In this document: positions 14,911 through 22,773 of the stretch, in pieces
Layout: every line of letters begins with the position of its first letter
Numbering within the stretch: the stretch's first letter is position 1
Source: an uncultured Eubacteriales bacterium
GTDB lineage: Bacteria > Bacillota > Clostridia > Oscillospirales > Oscillospiraceae
Reading direction: 5' to 3'
NCBI GenBank assembly: GCA_949293985.1
Contig: CASFFN010000021.1
Location: 1-44,187 of the forward strand
DNA: 44,187 bases
Program-made: the position numbers and the translations under genes
The notes under the pieces: model-generated
Databases searched by the model: none
Told to the model about the DNA's origin: nothing
Seen by the model: the letters and a program-made list of their open reading frames with translations, nothing else

Positions 14911-15504
14911 GTGTTGGAAAAGGAAAACGGAGCCTGGCTCATTGTGGGCTTGGGAAACCCAGGCCCGGAATATGCAAAAACACGGCATAACTGCGGTTTC
15001 CGTGCTTTGGATATTCTGGCGCGGAAGCTGGGCTGCAAAGTTGACAGGGGAAAGTTCGAAGGCCTTTATGGGCAGACAACCTATGACGGCCACAAGCTGT
15101 ATCTTCTCAAGCCTCTGACCTATATGAATCTGTCAGGCCGGTCTGTGTTGCAGCTTTCTGCCTATTTCAATATCCCGCCCCAGCGGATTGTGGTGATTTT
15201 CGACGACATTTCCCTGAACATCGGCCGGCTTCGGATTCGGGGCAGCGGTTCCGCCGGCGGGCATAACGGAATCAAATCCATCATCTCCCAGTTGGGAAGT
15301 CAGGACTTCCCCAGAGTGAAAGTGGGCGTTGGCGCCAAACCTAACCCGGACTTTGACCTGGCCGACTGGGTATTGTCCGCTTTCTCCGCTTCGGAGGAAA
15401 AGGCCTTGCAAGAGGCCTTGGAGCGGGCTGCGGACGCCGCTTTGTGCATTGTCTCCCACGGCACGATGGAGGCCGCAAACCGCTTCAACGCCGCAGGAAA
15501 ATAA
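14911..15504 (+). CDS. pth: Peptidyl-tRNA hydrolase
   Basis: A 197-residue enzyme that recycles peptidyl-tRNAs released from stalled ribosomes. Motifs: LIVGLGNPGPEYAKTRHN with the catalytic His (residues 10-27), LLKPLTYMNLSG, and GSAGGHNGIKSI. The start is probably GTG (14911), 5 bases after the prs stop; no ATG precedes the conserved GLGNPG and the ribosome-binding site is weak, so TTG at 14914 is an alternative. Translation is likely coupled to prs. Its TAA stop is followed immediately by the second MITE-like repeat. Confidence 0.93.
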   Translation: MLEKENGAWLIVGLGNPGPEYAKTRHNCGFRALDILARKLGCKVDRGKFEGLYGQTTYDGHKLYLLKPLTYMNLSGRSVLQLSAYFNIPPQRIVVIFDDISLNIGRLRIRGSGSAGGHNGIKSIISQLGSQDFPRVKVGVGAKPNPDFDLADWVLSAFSASEEKALQEALERAADAALCIVSHGTMEAANRFNAAGK

Positions 15505-15627
15505 GGGAACCTCTGAATAAATCGTCTGCGGCTGAACAGCGGATCTTTTTCCCCATCCATGCAGAATGAAAAACAGGAAATACATACAGTATTCCGCTGT
15601 TTCTTGCCGATTTAATCAGAGTTTCCT
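15505..15627. repeat. MITE-like repeat, copy 2
   Basis: A 123-base element that begins directly after the pth stop codon. The left end is GGGAACCTCTGAATAAATCG; the right end is complementary to AGGAAACTCTGATTAAATCG. The inner inverted pair ACAGCGGA/TCCGCTGT is kept. It matches positions 1213-1310 over 98 bases with 7 differences and lacks about 39 bases near the right end present in the other copy. It lies in the same place relative to its neighbouring gene as copy 1, touching a gene's 3' end. Confidence 0.75.
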
Positions 15628-15641
15628 AAGAATATTGTCAT

Positions 15642-15683
15642 AACGACACGGAAAGGGGCCTATGTTCCCCTTTCCGCGTTGTT
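15642..15683 (+). terminator. Hairpin between pth and mfd
   Basis: AACGAC-A-CGGAAAGGGG and CCCCTTTCCG-C-GTTGTT form a long stem with an eight-base loop. There is no pure T-run after it, so it may terminate weakly or stabilise the upstream message. Confidence 0.5.
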
Positions 15684-15716
15684 GCGTGGAGAAAAATTTA
15701 TGAGTGAGGTTGGCCA

Positions 15717-18224
15717 ATGGATAAGCTCCTTTCCGTACTGAAGACCCTTCCTGAATACAACGAGCTTCTGTCTGAGCTGAGCCAGAACCATCCGGCGGCT
15801 GTCACAGGCATCGGACAAATCAACCGCAGCCACATTCTGGCTGCGGTCAGCGCCCATTGCGAACGGCCCCTGGTGATTCTCTGTCAGGATGACATGGGCG
15901 CAAAGCGCCTGCAAGATGAACTGGCGGCTTTTTTGGGCTATACGCCCCCTGCCCTGCCCGGCAGAGAGCTGACCTTGTATGACAACACCGTGGTTTCCCG
16001 GCAGTGGGAGCAAAAGCGGATTCGCCAGTTTTCCGATTTGCAATCCGGGGCCACCCAGGTGCAGATTCTATCCTGGGAGTCCATGAGCCTGCGTACCATG
16101 CCGCCCCAGGTGTTGGAGGATTGTGTCTTCACCCTGCGTACCGGAGGCACTTACGCCTTGGAGGAGCTGACCCGGAAACTCACCGCCTGCGGGTACAGCC
16201 GGTGCAGCATAGTGGAAGGCCCCGGGCAGTTTTCCGTCCGGGGCGGCATTCTGGATATTTTCTCCCCTGCCTGTGACCGCCCGGTCCGGGCCGAGTTCTT
16301 CGGGGATGAGCTGGACACCATGGGATTCTTTGACCCCATCACCCAGCGGCGAATCGAAAACGCGGAAAGCATTTCCGTCCTTCCTGTGGGGGAAACCCAG
16401 CTGGGTTTGCACCCCCAGGGAATTCCGGGTCTGTGTCAGGATATCGGCTCTCTGCTGACCCGGCAAAAGCGGAGGAAAAATCCCAATCAGGAGCTGATAC
16501 GCACCCTGGAGCGGGATTTGGAGAAGTTGGAAAACGGTGCTGGGCACCCTGCCGCCGACCGGTATATGGCATTGGTGTACCCGGATTTTACTACCGCTTT
16601 CGACTACATTCCGGACAATGCACTTATCGCTCTCTGCGACCAGGGAAGCATCCACAGAGCCGCCCGCTCCAGGACCGGGGAGGTGGGGATGCAGCTGGAC
16701 GGTCTTCTCCAGGCCGGTCTTGCCGCCGGAGAGCTTTGCGATTATGTGTGGCAGTGGGAGGACTTCTGCCATGCCCTGAAAAAGCGGTGTGTCCTTTACC
16801 TGGACGCTTTCGGCGGCGCCTCATATCCCGCCGACTGCCCGCCCAAAGCCCTGTATCCCATTACCGGAAAGCAGCTGCCCGGATACGGCGGCAATATGGA
16901 TACCGTCGTTTCCGACCTTTCCCACTACCAGAAGATGGACTTTGCCACATTGGTACTCTGCGGCACCAAGCGGCGCTGCGAACTGCTGCAGCAAATGCTG
17001 GGCGAAAAAGGTCTGAGCGCATTTTTGTGCGTTCCTCTCACCGCCATGCCCAAACCCGGGCAGATTTTGCTCACCGACGGCACGCTCCCATTTGGCATGG
17101 AATACCCGGCTGCCAAACTGGCGGTTTTGACCGAGGGGCAGCTGGTAGCCAAAACGGCTCCCAAGATAAAGCCCAAGGTCAAAAAGGACGCAACCAACCG
17201 GCAAAAGCTCAGCGCCTTCACCGACCTCACTCCCGGCGACCTGGTGGTACACGATAACTACGGCATCGGCCGTTTTGTGGGAATGGAACAAATCCGCATC
17301 GAGGGGGCCATCAAGGATTATATTAAAATTGCCTACCAGGGTACGGATACCCTGTTTGTCCCCGCGACCCAACTGGATCTTGTAAGTAAATATATCGGCG
17401 GCGGTCCGGATAACGGCAATGTTCGCCTCAATAAAATCGGGACCGACGCCTGGCAGAAGTCCAAGGCCAAGGCCCGGAAAGCCGCAAAGGATATGGCCGG
17501 TGAGCTGATTCAGCTGTACGCAGCCAGAAAGCGCCAGCCAGGCTATGCCTTCTCACCGGACTCTCCCTGGCAGCGGGAATTTGAGGACAACTTCCCCTAT
17601 CCGGAAACGGACGACCAGCTCCGCTGCATTTCGGAAATCAAGGGAGATATGGAGTCGCCGGTTCCCATGGACCGGCTCCTATGCGGCGATGTGGGCTTTG
17701 GAAAAACGGAAGTAGCCCTTCGGGCGGTGATGAAGGCCATTATGGACGGGAAGCAGGTGGCCATTCTGGTGCCCACAACCGTCCTGGCCCAGCAGCACTA
17801 TCAGACCGCCGTGGCACGGTTCCGGGGCTTCCCGGTGAATGTGGATGTGCTCAGCCGCTTCCGTTCCGCCAATGAGCAAAAAAGGACTTTGCAGAAGCTC
17901 CGGGCCGGACAGGTGGATTTGATTATCGGCACCCATAAGCTCCTGCAAAAAAGTGTGGAATTCAAGGATTTGGGGCTGCTGATTATTGATGAGGAGCAGC
18001 GCTTTGGCGTTGCCCATAAGGAGCGTCTGAAGGAAATTTCCAAGGGTGTGGATGTACTCACCCTCTCCGCCACCCCCATTCCCCGCACCCTGAACATGGC
18101 CCTGTCGGGAATCCGGGATATGTCCACCATCGAAGAGCCTCCTTCCGACCGTTACCCGGTACAGACCTATGTACTGGAGCACAGCACCGGTGTATTACCT
18201 ACACAACCAGGTGGAGACCATTGA
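15717..18224 (+). CDS. mfd: Transcription-repair coupling factor, N-terminal fragment (interrupted gene)
   Basis: Mfd removes stalled RNA polymerase at DNA lesions and recruits UvrA. This 835-residue ORF holds the UvrB-like N-terminal domains, the CarD-like RNA polymerase-interacting domain (from about residue 500, DLTPGDLVVHDNYGIGRFVG), and the first translocase lobe with Walker A (GDVGFGKTEVALRA, about 657-670), the DEEQ box (about 757) and LSATPIPRTLN. It ends after PVQTYVLEHSTG in an unrelated tail (VLPTQPGGDH) because the frame is lost at about 18180-18200. The remainder continues in another frame from the next ORF. Start: ATG with GTGAGG upstream. The product would lack the second translocase lobe and could not translocate. 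Confidence 0.85.
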   Translation: MDKLLSVLKTLPEYNELLSELSQNHPAAVTGIGQINRSHILAAVSAHCERPLVILCQDDMGAKRLQDELAAFLGYTPPALPGRELTLYDNTVVSRQWEQKRIRQFSDLQSGATQVQILSWESMSLRTMPPQVLEDCVFTLRTGGTYALEELTRKLTACGYSRCSIVEGPGQFSVRGGILDIFSPACDRPVRAEFFGDELDTMGFFDPITQRRIENAESISVLPVGETQLGLHPQGIPGLCQDIGSLLTRQKRRKNPNQELIRTLERDLEKLENGAGHPAADRYMALVYPDFTTAFDYIPDNALIALCDQGSIHRAARSRTGEVGMQLDGLLQAGLAAGELCDYVWQWEDFCHALKKRCVLYLDAFGGASYPADCPPKALYPITGKQLPGYGGNMDTVVSDLSHYQKMDFATLVLCGTKRRCELLQQMLGEKGLSAFLCVPLTAMPKPGQILLTDGTLPFGMEYPAAKLAVLTEGQLVAKTAPKIKPKVKKDATNRQKLSAFTDLTPGDLVVHDNYGIGRFVGMEQIRIEGAIKDYIKIAYQGTDTLFVPATQLDLVSKYIGGGPDNGNVRLNKIGTDAWQKSKAKARKAAKDMAGELIQLYAARKRQPGYAFSPDSPWQREFEDNFPYPETDDQLRCISEIKGDMESPVPMDRLLCGDVGFGKTEVALRAVMKAIMDGKQVAILVPTTVLAQQHYQTAVARFRGFPVNVDVLSRFRSANEQKRTLQKLRAGQVDLIIGTHKLLQKSVEFKDLGLLIIDEEQRFGVAHKERLKEISKGVDVLTLSATPIPRTLNMALSGIRDMSTIEEPPSDRYPVQTYVLEHSTGVLPTQPGGDH

Positions 18225-19185
18225 CCAATGCGCCTCTGCCATCCAGCGGAGAATCCCGGACATTACCGTAGGCGTTGCCCACGGCCAGATGACCGAGGCC
18301 GCCCTCAGCGATGTTATGCACGCCATGGCGGATGGGGATATTCAGGTTCTGGTATGCACCACCATCATCGAAACCGGTCTGGACATCCCCAACGCCAACA
18401 CCCTGATCATCGAAAACGCCGACCGGTTCGGTCTGAGCCAGCTGCATCAGCTCCGGGGACGGGTGGGGCGCTCTACCCGGCATGCCTACGCCTACTTCAC
18501 CTACCGCCCCGACAAGTCCCTGACGGAGATTGCGGAAAAACGGCTGTCCGCCATTCGGGATTTCGCGGAATTCGGCTCCGGTTTCAAAATCGCCATGCGG
18601 GATTTGGAGATTCGGGGCTCCGGAAATCTGTTGGGCGCCGAGCAATCCGGTCATATGATGTCCGTGGGGTACGATATGTACCTGAAGCTGCTGGATGAGG
18701 CCATTCTGGAGGAAAAGGGTGAAAAGCCCAGGGAGCCGGAGTGCACAGCTGACTTGAATATTACCGCAAATATTGACCCGGTCTATGTTTCCCAGGGAGA
18801 GGAACGGATGGATTTGTACCGCCGTATGGCAGCCATTCGCTCCCAGGAGGATGCGGATGATTTGCTGGATGAAATCATCGACCGGTACGGCGATCCGCCC
18901 AAGGGCGTGCTGAACCTGGTGGATGTGGCGCTGCTCCGGGCCAAAGCCAAAGCAGTCCACATCCGGGACATCCGGCAAAAAGCCGGGGAGATCCAATTTG
19001 TCCTTACCAGTATGGATTTTTCCGCTCTGACCCGAGTAAGCGAACAGCCGGAATACAAGAATCGTTTGCAGCTGGTGGCTGCCGCCAAGGAGCCTACCAT
19101 GCGGCTGACCCTCACCAAGGGTGTGGACAGTCTGCGCCAATGCAAGGCCTTCGTGGAAAAATATGCCCAGGCCCTGAATTGTTAA
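18169..19185 (+). CDS. mfd: Transcription-repair coupling factor, C-terminal fragment (interrupted gene)
   Basis: This 338-codon frame carries the second translocase lobe of Mfd (VYYLHNQVETID, HGQM, TTIIETGLDIPNANTLIIE, HQLRGRVGRS) and the C-terminal TRCF domain that binds UvrA and the N-terminus. The ATG at 18169 has no ribosome-binding site and the first residues (MYWSTA) are not Mfd-like, so it is a remnant of one gene, not a separate one. Compared with other Mfd proteins, which have about 17-18 residues between the strand equivalent to VLEH and QVYYLHN, only about 4 are left here: a deletion of roughly 43-44 bases that also shifts the frame. It could be a real mutation or an assembly error. 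Confidence 0.85.
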   Translation: MYWSTAPVYYLHNQVETIDQCASAIQRRIPDITVGVAHGQMTEAALSDVMHAMADGDIQVLVCTTIIETGLDIPNANTLIIENADRFGLSQLHQLRGRVGRSTRHAYAYFTYRPDKSLTEIAEKRLSAIRDFAEFGSGFKIAMRDLEIRGSGNLLGAEQSGHMMSVGYDMYLKLLDEAILEEKGEKPREPECTADLNITANIDPVYVSQGEERMDLYRRMAAIRSQEDADDLLDEIIDRYGDPPKGVLNLVDVALLRAKAKAVHIRDIRQKAGEIQFVLTSMDFSALTRVSEQPEYKNRLQLVAAAKEPTMRLTLTKGVDSLRQCKAFVEKYAQALNC

Positions 19186-19259
19186 CACTTTGGCTTTCCT
19201 TTCTTTTGTATTTGTGATAAAATACCCACACAGAAAATGAAACAAGGAGTGTGAATTCT

Positions 19260-21008
19260 ATGGCTGAACCTAAGAAGAAACCAACTTCCAAAAAATCTGA
19301 GGAAACACAGCTGGAAGACGCATATGCCAATATAACCCGCAGAAAAAATCAACCCGCCGGCAAGTATGCCGCCCAAAATCCCGATGGGCAGACTGCCCGG
19401 AAAGTCACCATCATCGCCATCAGCGTCACCGCTGCTTTTCTCCTCGTTCTAACGGTAATCCTGGTGTTGACGCTGGGGAAAAATGACACTCCCCAGCAGA
19501 ATACCCCCAATTTGACCGTGGCCGGTGTGAATATTTCCGGAATGTCTCAGGACGAAGCCAAGGAAGCCATTTCCTCCGCCGCCGACACCCTGTATGACAA
19601 CTGCTCCATGGAGATTCACCTGGGAGAATACACCATACAGCTTACATCCCAAGACATCCAGGCCAGACTGGACCTGGATAGACTGATGGAGGGTATCCAA
19701 AACTCCTCCGTCAAAGCCGGTGCGTTTGACATCGCCCCCTATCTGGTGGTAAACGAGGAAGGGATTGCGGCCGCTATCGAAAAGCAGTGGGAGCCAATTG
19801 CCAATCAAAAAACCGCACCCTCCTGGACATTGGAAGGCCCAGCGCCGGATTTGACAAAGGAAGAGGCGGAAATCGAGTGCCAGACCCTTGTCATCACCCT
19901 GGGGGCAGGCCACAAAGAACTGGATACCCAGGCACTTTATGAAGAAGTGGTAAATAATCTGGCAAAGGGTATTTTTTCCATGGACTTTTCCTATACAACC
20001 CAGGAACCGGAGGCCCCGGACCTGGAGGCAATCCACCAGGAGCTGACCACCGAACCGGAAGATGCCCAGATGGATATGGAAACCTTTGAAGTATCCCCCC
20101 ATCATTACGGCTATACCTTCGACCTGGAGGCTGCCCAAAAGCAGCTGGAAGCTCTGGGTAATGCGGCGGTGTTGAAAATTCCCATGGTTCTCACGCCCCC
20201 CGAGAAAACCACGGAGGATTTGGAGGGGCTTTTGTTCCGAGATACCCTGGGCACCTTCACAGCCAAGAGCGCCAGCATCCCCGATGGGCGGGATGTGAAT
20301 CTGAAGCTTTCCTGTGAAGCCCTCAACGGAATTGTGCTGAAGCCCGGCGAAGTGCTGGCCTACAACGAAACCCTTGGAGAACGGACTCCGGACAAAGGCT
20401 GGAAACCCGCTGCCAGCTATGAGGGCACCTCCACGGTGATGACCTATGGCGGCGGAATCTGCCAGACCTCCTCTGCTCTCTACTACTGTGCGTTAGTAGC
20501 GGACCTGGAAATCGTGCAGCGCCACAGCCACACTTTCATTTCCAGCTATGTTCCCTTCGGCATGGATGCTACCGTAGCCTGGGGCGGCCCGGATTTGAAA
20601 ATCAAGAATAATACGGAGTATCCCATCCGTATTGAAGCAGCTGCCAGCGGCGGCTCCGTCACCGTCAGTCTGATTGGCACCGACACCAAGGATTACTACA
20701 TTGAAATGACCTATCAGATCGATTGGAAAGAGCCTTATAGCACCATCTATGAGGAAATGACAGACCAGAACCCGGAAGGGTATCTGGACGGAGATGTGAT
20801 TATCACCCCTTATACCGGCTACAAGATTACCACCTACAAATGCAAGTACGACAAGCAGACAAAGGCGCTGATCAGCAAGGACAAGGAAGTCACCTCCATT
20901 TACTCCAAGCGAGACCAGGTTATCTGCAAAATTGTGGAACCGGAAACCGTACCCCCCACTACCCAGGAAACCGTTCCCAGCGGACCTGTGCAGGAAGACG
21001 GGGCGTAA
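19260..21008 (+). CDS. VanW-domain membrane-anchored cell-wall protein
   Basis: A 582-residue protein with a short cytoplasmic Lys/Ser-rich head, one membrane helix at about 48-71 and a large outside part. The middle (about 80-330) looks like two peptidoglycan-binding repeats of the kind that precede VanW domains; the VanW domain follows (about 340-500) with KPGEVLAYNETLGERTPDKG, YGGGICQTSSALYY and YVPFGMDATVAWGGPD. The tail is Pro/Glu/Thr-rich (EPETVPPTTQETVPS). VanW function is unknown; the name comes from vancomycin clusters but the domain is widespread in Firmicutes. I choose the ATG at 19260, with AAGGAG 10-11 bases upstream. It converges on a cell-wall operon (murC-ddl). Confidence 0.85.
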   Translation: MAEPKKKPTSKKSEETQLEDAYANITRRKNQPAGKYAAQNPDGQTARKVTIIAISVTAAFLLVLTVILVLTLGKNDTPQQNTPNLTVAGVNISGMSQDEAKEAISSAADTLYDNCSMEIHLGEYTIQLTSQDIQARLDLDRLMEGIQNSSVKAGAFDIAPYLVVNEEGIAAAIEKQWEPIANQKTAPSWTLEGPAPDLTKEEAEIECQTLVITLGAGHKELDTQALYEEVVNNLAKGIFSMDFSYTTQEPEAPDLEAIHQELTTEPEDAQMDMETFEVSPHHYGYTFDLEAAQKQLEALGNAAVLKIPMVLTPPEKTTEDLEGLLFRDTLGTFTAKSASIPDGRDVNLKLSCEALNGIVLKPGEVLAYNETLGERTPDKGWKPAASYEGTSTVMTYGGGICQTSSALYYCALVADLEIVQRHSHTFISSYVPFGMDATVAWGGPDLKIKNNTEYPIRIEAAASGGSVTVSLIGTDTKDYYIEMTYQIDWKEPYSTIYEEMTDQNPEGYLDGDVIITPYTGYKITTYKCKYDKQTKALISKDKEVTSIYSKRDQVICKIVEPETVPPTTQETVPSGPVQEDGA

Positions 21009-21015
21009 TACAGAC

Positions 21016-21246
21016 AAAAAAGAGGTATCGGCCAAGCCGATACCTCACAGACTGTCAATAAAGTCCCAAACCGGCAAAAGCAAAAGGAAATGGGCTTTCT
21101 TCCCTCTATGAAGGATTGGGAGGGAAACCAGGGGATTCTCCCAATAGTTTGCTTGTCTTTGTGCCTTTCTTGACAGTCTGCCAGCGTGTCAAAAAGGTTT
21201 TTTGACACGCTGAGAGGTATCGGCCAAGCCGATACCTCATTTTTGA
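21016..21246. terminator. Nested-palindrome terminator element between convergent genes
   Basis: Two identical 27-base near-palindromes, 21021-21047 and 21213-21239 (GAGGTATCGGC-CAA-GCCGATACCTC core), bound this region. The left copy has AAAAAA outside it and so works as a minus-strand terminator for the DUF1934 operon; the right copy has ATTTTT outside it and works for the VanW gene. Between them lie a 16-base inverted pair (CAGACTGTCAATAAAG at 21048-21063, complement of CTTTCTTGACAGTCTG at 21165-21180 with one mismatch) and another hairpin at 21182-21212 (CAGCGTGTC ... GACACGCTG). It reads like a bidirectional terminator that was split and duplicated by an inserted structured element. Confidence 0.7.
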
Positions 21247-21252
21247 TCCAAA

Positions 21253-21681
21253 TCAGGCGTTTTTCACTTTTACATCCAGGTGATAATCCACCTGTCCGGC
21301 AGCGGATTGCTCGATTTCGATCCCATAAACCAAATCTACCGTTCCGCCGTCCTCCGTCAGACTGCTGCGGATTTTGTTTGCACAAACTGTAATCATCAGT
21401 GCGCCAAACTCCAGCTGGTAAAGAGAATCGTGGTGAACCCCCTCCCGGAAAACCATGTGGGAGTTGAGCTTCCCGGTCCTTTTCAGCTCTACCTGCTCCG
21501 GCTCCACGGAAAATTCCGTAGTCACACCGGAAAGGCCGGTCAGATCGCTTTCCTCGTAGCGGATAATCCAGCCCCGCTCTGTGGATTCCATGGTTCCATC
21601 CGTCACCAGCTCAATTACTTCCGGCTCCTGGTCCACATAGCTCTGCCGTCCCCGCAGACTCAGAACCACATCCTTTTTCAT
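21253..21681 (-). CDS. DUF1934 family protein (YwiB-like)
   Basis: A 142-residue beta-rich, lipocalin/calycin-like protein. DUF1934 marks are the opening VVLSLRGRQ, YEESDLTGLSG, the turn KLNSHMVF, and LEFGALMITVCANKI near the middle, with an alternating strand pattern to the end. There is no signal peptide. The role is unknown; the family is common in Firmicutes, often near cell-wall or arginyl-tRNA synthetase genes. The start overlaps the ddl stop by 4 bases, so it is the last gene of murC-ddl-DUF1934. Transcription probably ends at the palindrome at 21016-21047. Confidence 0.8.
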   Translation of the reverse strand: MKKDVVLSLRGRQSYVDQEPEVIELVTDGTMESTERGWIIRYEESDLTGLSGVTTEFSVEPEQVELKRTGKLNSHMVFREGVHHDSLYQLEFGALMITVCANKIRSSLTEDGGTVDLVYGIEIEQSAAGQVDYHLDVKVKNA

Positions 21682-22748
21682 TTGCAGGCCTCCATCGCCA
21701 GCTGCAGCAGCTCGTCAATCAGCTGCTCATAGGGGATGCCGCTGGCCGCAAACAGCTTGGGATACATGGAAATGGAGGTGAAACCGGGAATGGTGTTGAT
21801 TTCGTTGAACACCACCCGGTTATCTTCATCGGTAACGAAGAAGTCTACCCGGCTCAGGCCCTGGCAGCCGATTGCGGAGTAAATCCGTACTGCCTGATCC
21901 CGAACCTGCTCTGCCACATCCTCCGGAATCCGGGCAGGGATGTACGCCACGGAAGTGTCGGTGATATACTTTGCCTCATAATCATAAAATTCCGCTCCGG
22001 AATCAATCTCTCCGCAGATGGAAGCCACCGGGCTGTCGTTGCCCATGACGGCGACTTCAATTTCCTTACCGCAGATAAATTCCTCCACCAGAATCTTGTT
22101 GTCATATACGCCGGCAGAAAGCAGCGCATCCATAAGCGCCGCCCGATTCCCAGCCTTGGATACGCCCACAGAAGACCCGGTTCCCGCAGGCTTTACAAAC
22201 ACAGGATAGGAAAACCGGGTTTCCAGCTGATCCACAATCTGCTCAATGCGATTATTCAAGTCGCCGTTGCGTACCAGCTGCCACTTTGCCTGGGTAATCC
22301 CTACATTGTCCGCCACCAGCTTGGTCAGGGTTTTGTCCATGGCCACCGCGGAGGCAGATACATGGGATCCTACATATGGGATGCCGGCCACTTGCAGCAA
22401 ACCCTGCATTGCGCCGTCCTCACCGTTCTCCCCGTGGAGAACCGGGAATACCACATCTACGGACTGCCGCACCACACAATCTCCCTCAAAGCACAAAAGG
22501 CCCTGTCCACGAATGGGAGAAATGGCAGCGGGGCGGTTGGAAGGATGCTCCACCCACAAGCCGCTGGGCAGCTGGGAATAGTCGTGCCCGCCATAAAGAA
22601 TCCATGCGCCCTCTTTTGTAATTCCCACAGGAAGAATATTGTACTTTTCAGCAGACATATGGTTCAGCACCGACTCCGCGGAGCGCAGCGAAACCTCATG
22701 CTCCGGACTCATGCCGCCGAACAGCACCAACACATTGATTTTACGCAT
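21678..22748 (-). CDS. ddl: D-alanine--D-alanine ligase
   Basis: A 356-residue ATP-grasp enzyme that makes the D-Ala-D-Ala dipeptide for peptidoglycan in the cytoplasm. Motifs: FGGMSPEHEVSLRSA at the N-terminus (residues 10-24), HGENGEDGAMQG (about 104-115), GTGSSVGVSKAG for ATP binding, and FNEINTIPGFT with magnesium ligands near the end. The omega loop reads YDYEAKY; the Tyr is the residue typical of D-Ala-D-Ala rather than D-Ala-D-lactate ligases, so intrinsic vancomycin resistance is not suggested by this gene. It lies 25 bases after murC and overlaps the DUF1934 gene. Confidence 0.94.
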   Translation of the reverse strand: MRKINVLVLFGGMSPEHEVSLRSAESVLNHMSAEKYNILPVGITKEGAWILYGGHDYSQLPSGLWVEHPSNRPAAISPIRGQGLLCFEGDCVVRQSVDVVFPVLHGENGEDGAMQGLLQVAGIPYVGSHVSASAVAMDKTLTKLVADNVGITQAKWQLVRNGDLNNRIEQIVDQLETRFSYPVFVKPAGTGSSVGVSKAGNRAALMDALLSAGVYDNKILVEEFICGKEIEVAVMGNDSPVASICGEIDSGAEFYDYEAKYITDTSVAYIPARIPEDVAEQVRDQAVRIYSAIGCQGLSRVDFFVTDEDNRVVFNEINTIPGFTSISMYPKLFAASGIPYEQLIDELLQLAMEACK

Positions 22749-22773
22749 ACGTTACCTCCAAACTCCCGATACT

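Noticed and set aside
19260..22748. Vancomycin resistance cluster (VanW-domain gene near a D-Ala ligase)
   Set aside because: The ligase has the Tyr of D-Ala-D-Ala enzymes, and there is no VanH, VanX, or VanRS-like gene; VanW domains are common in Firmicutes.
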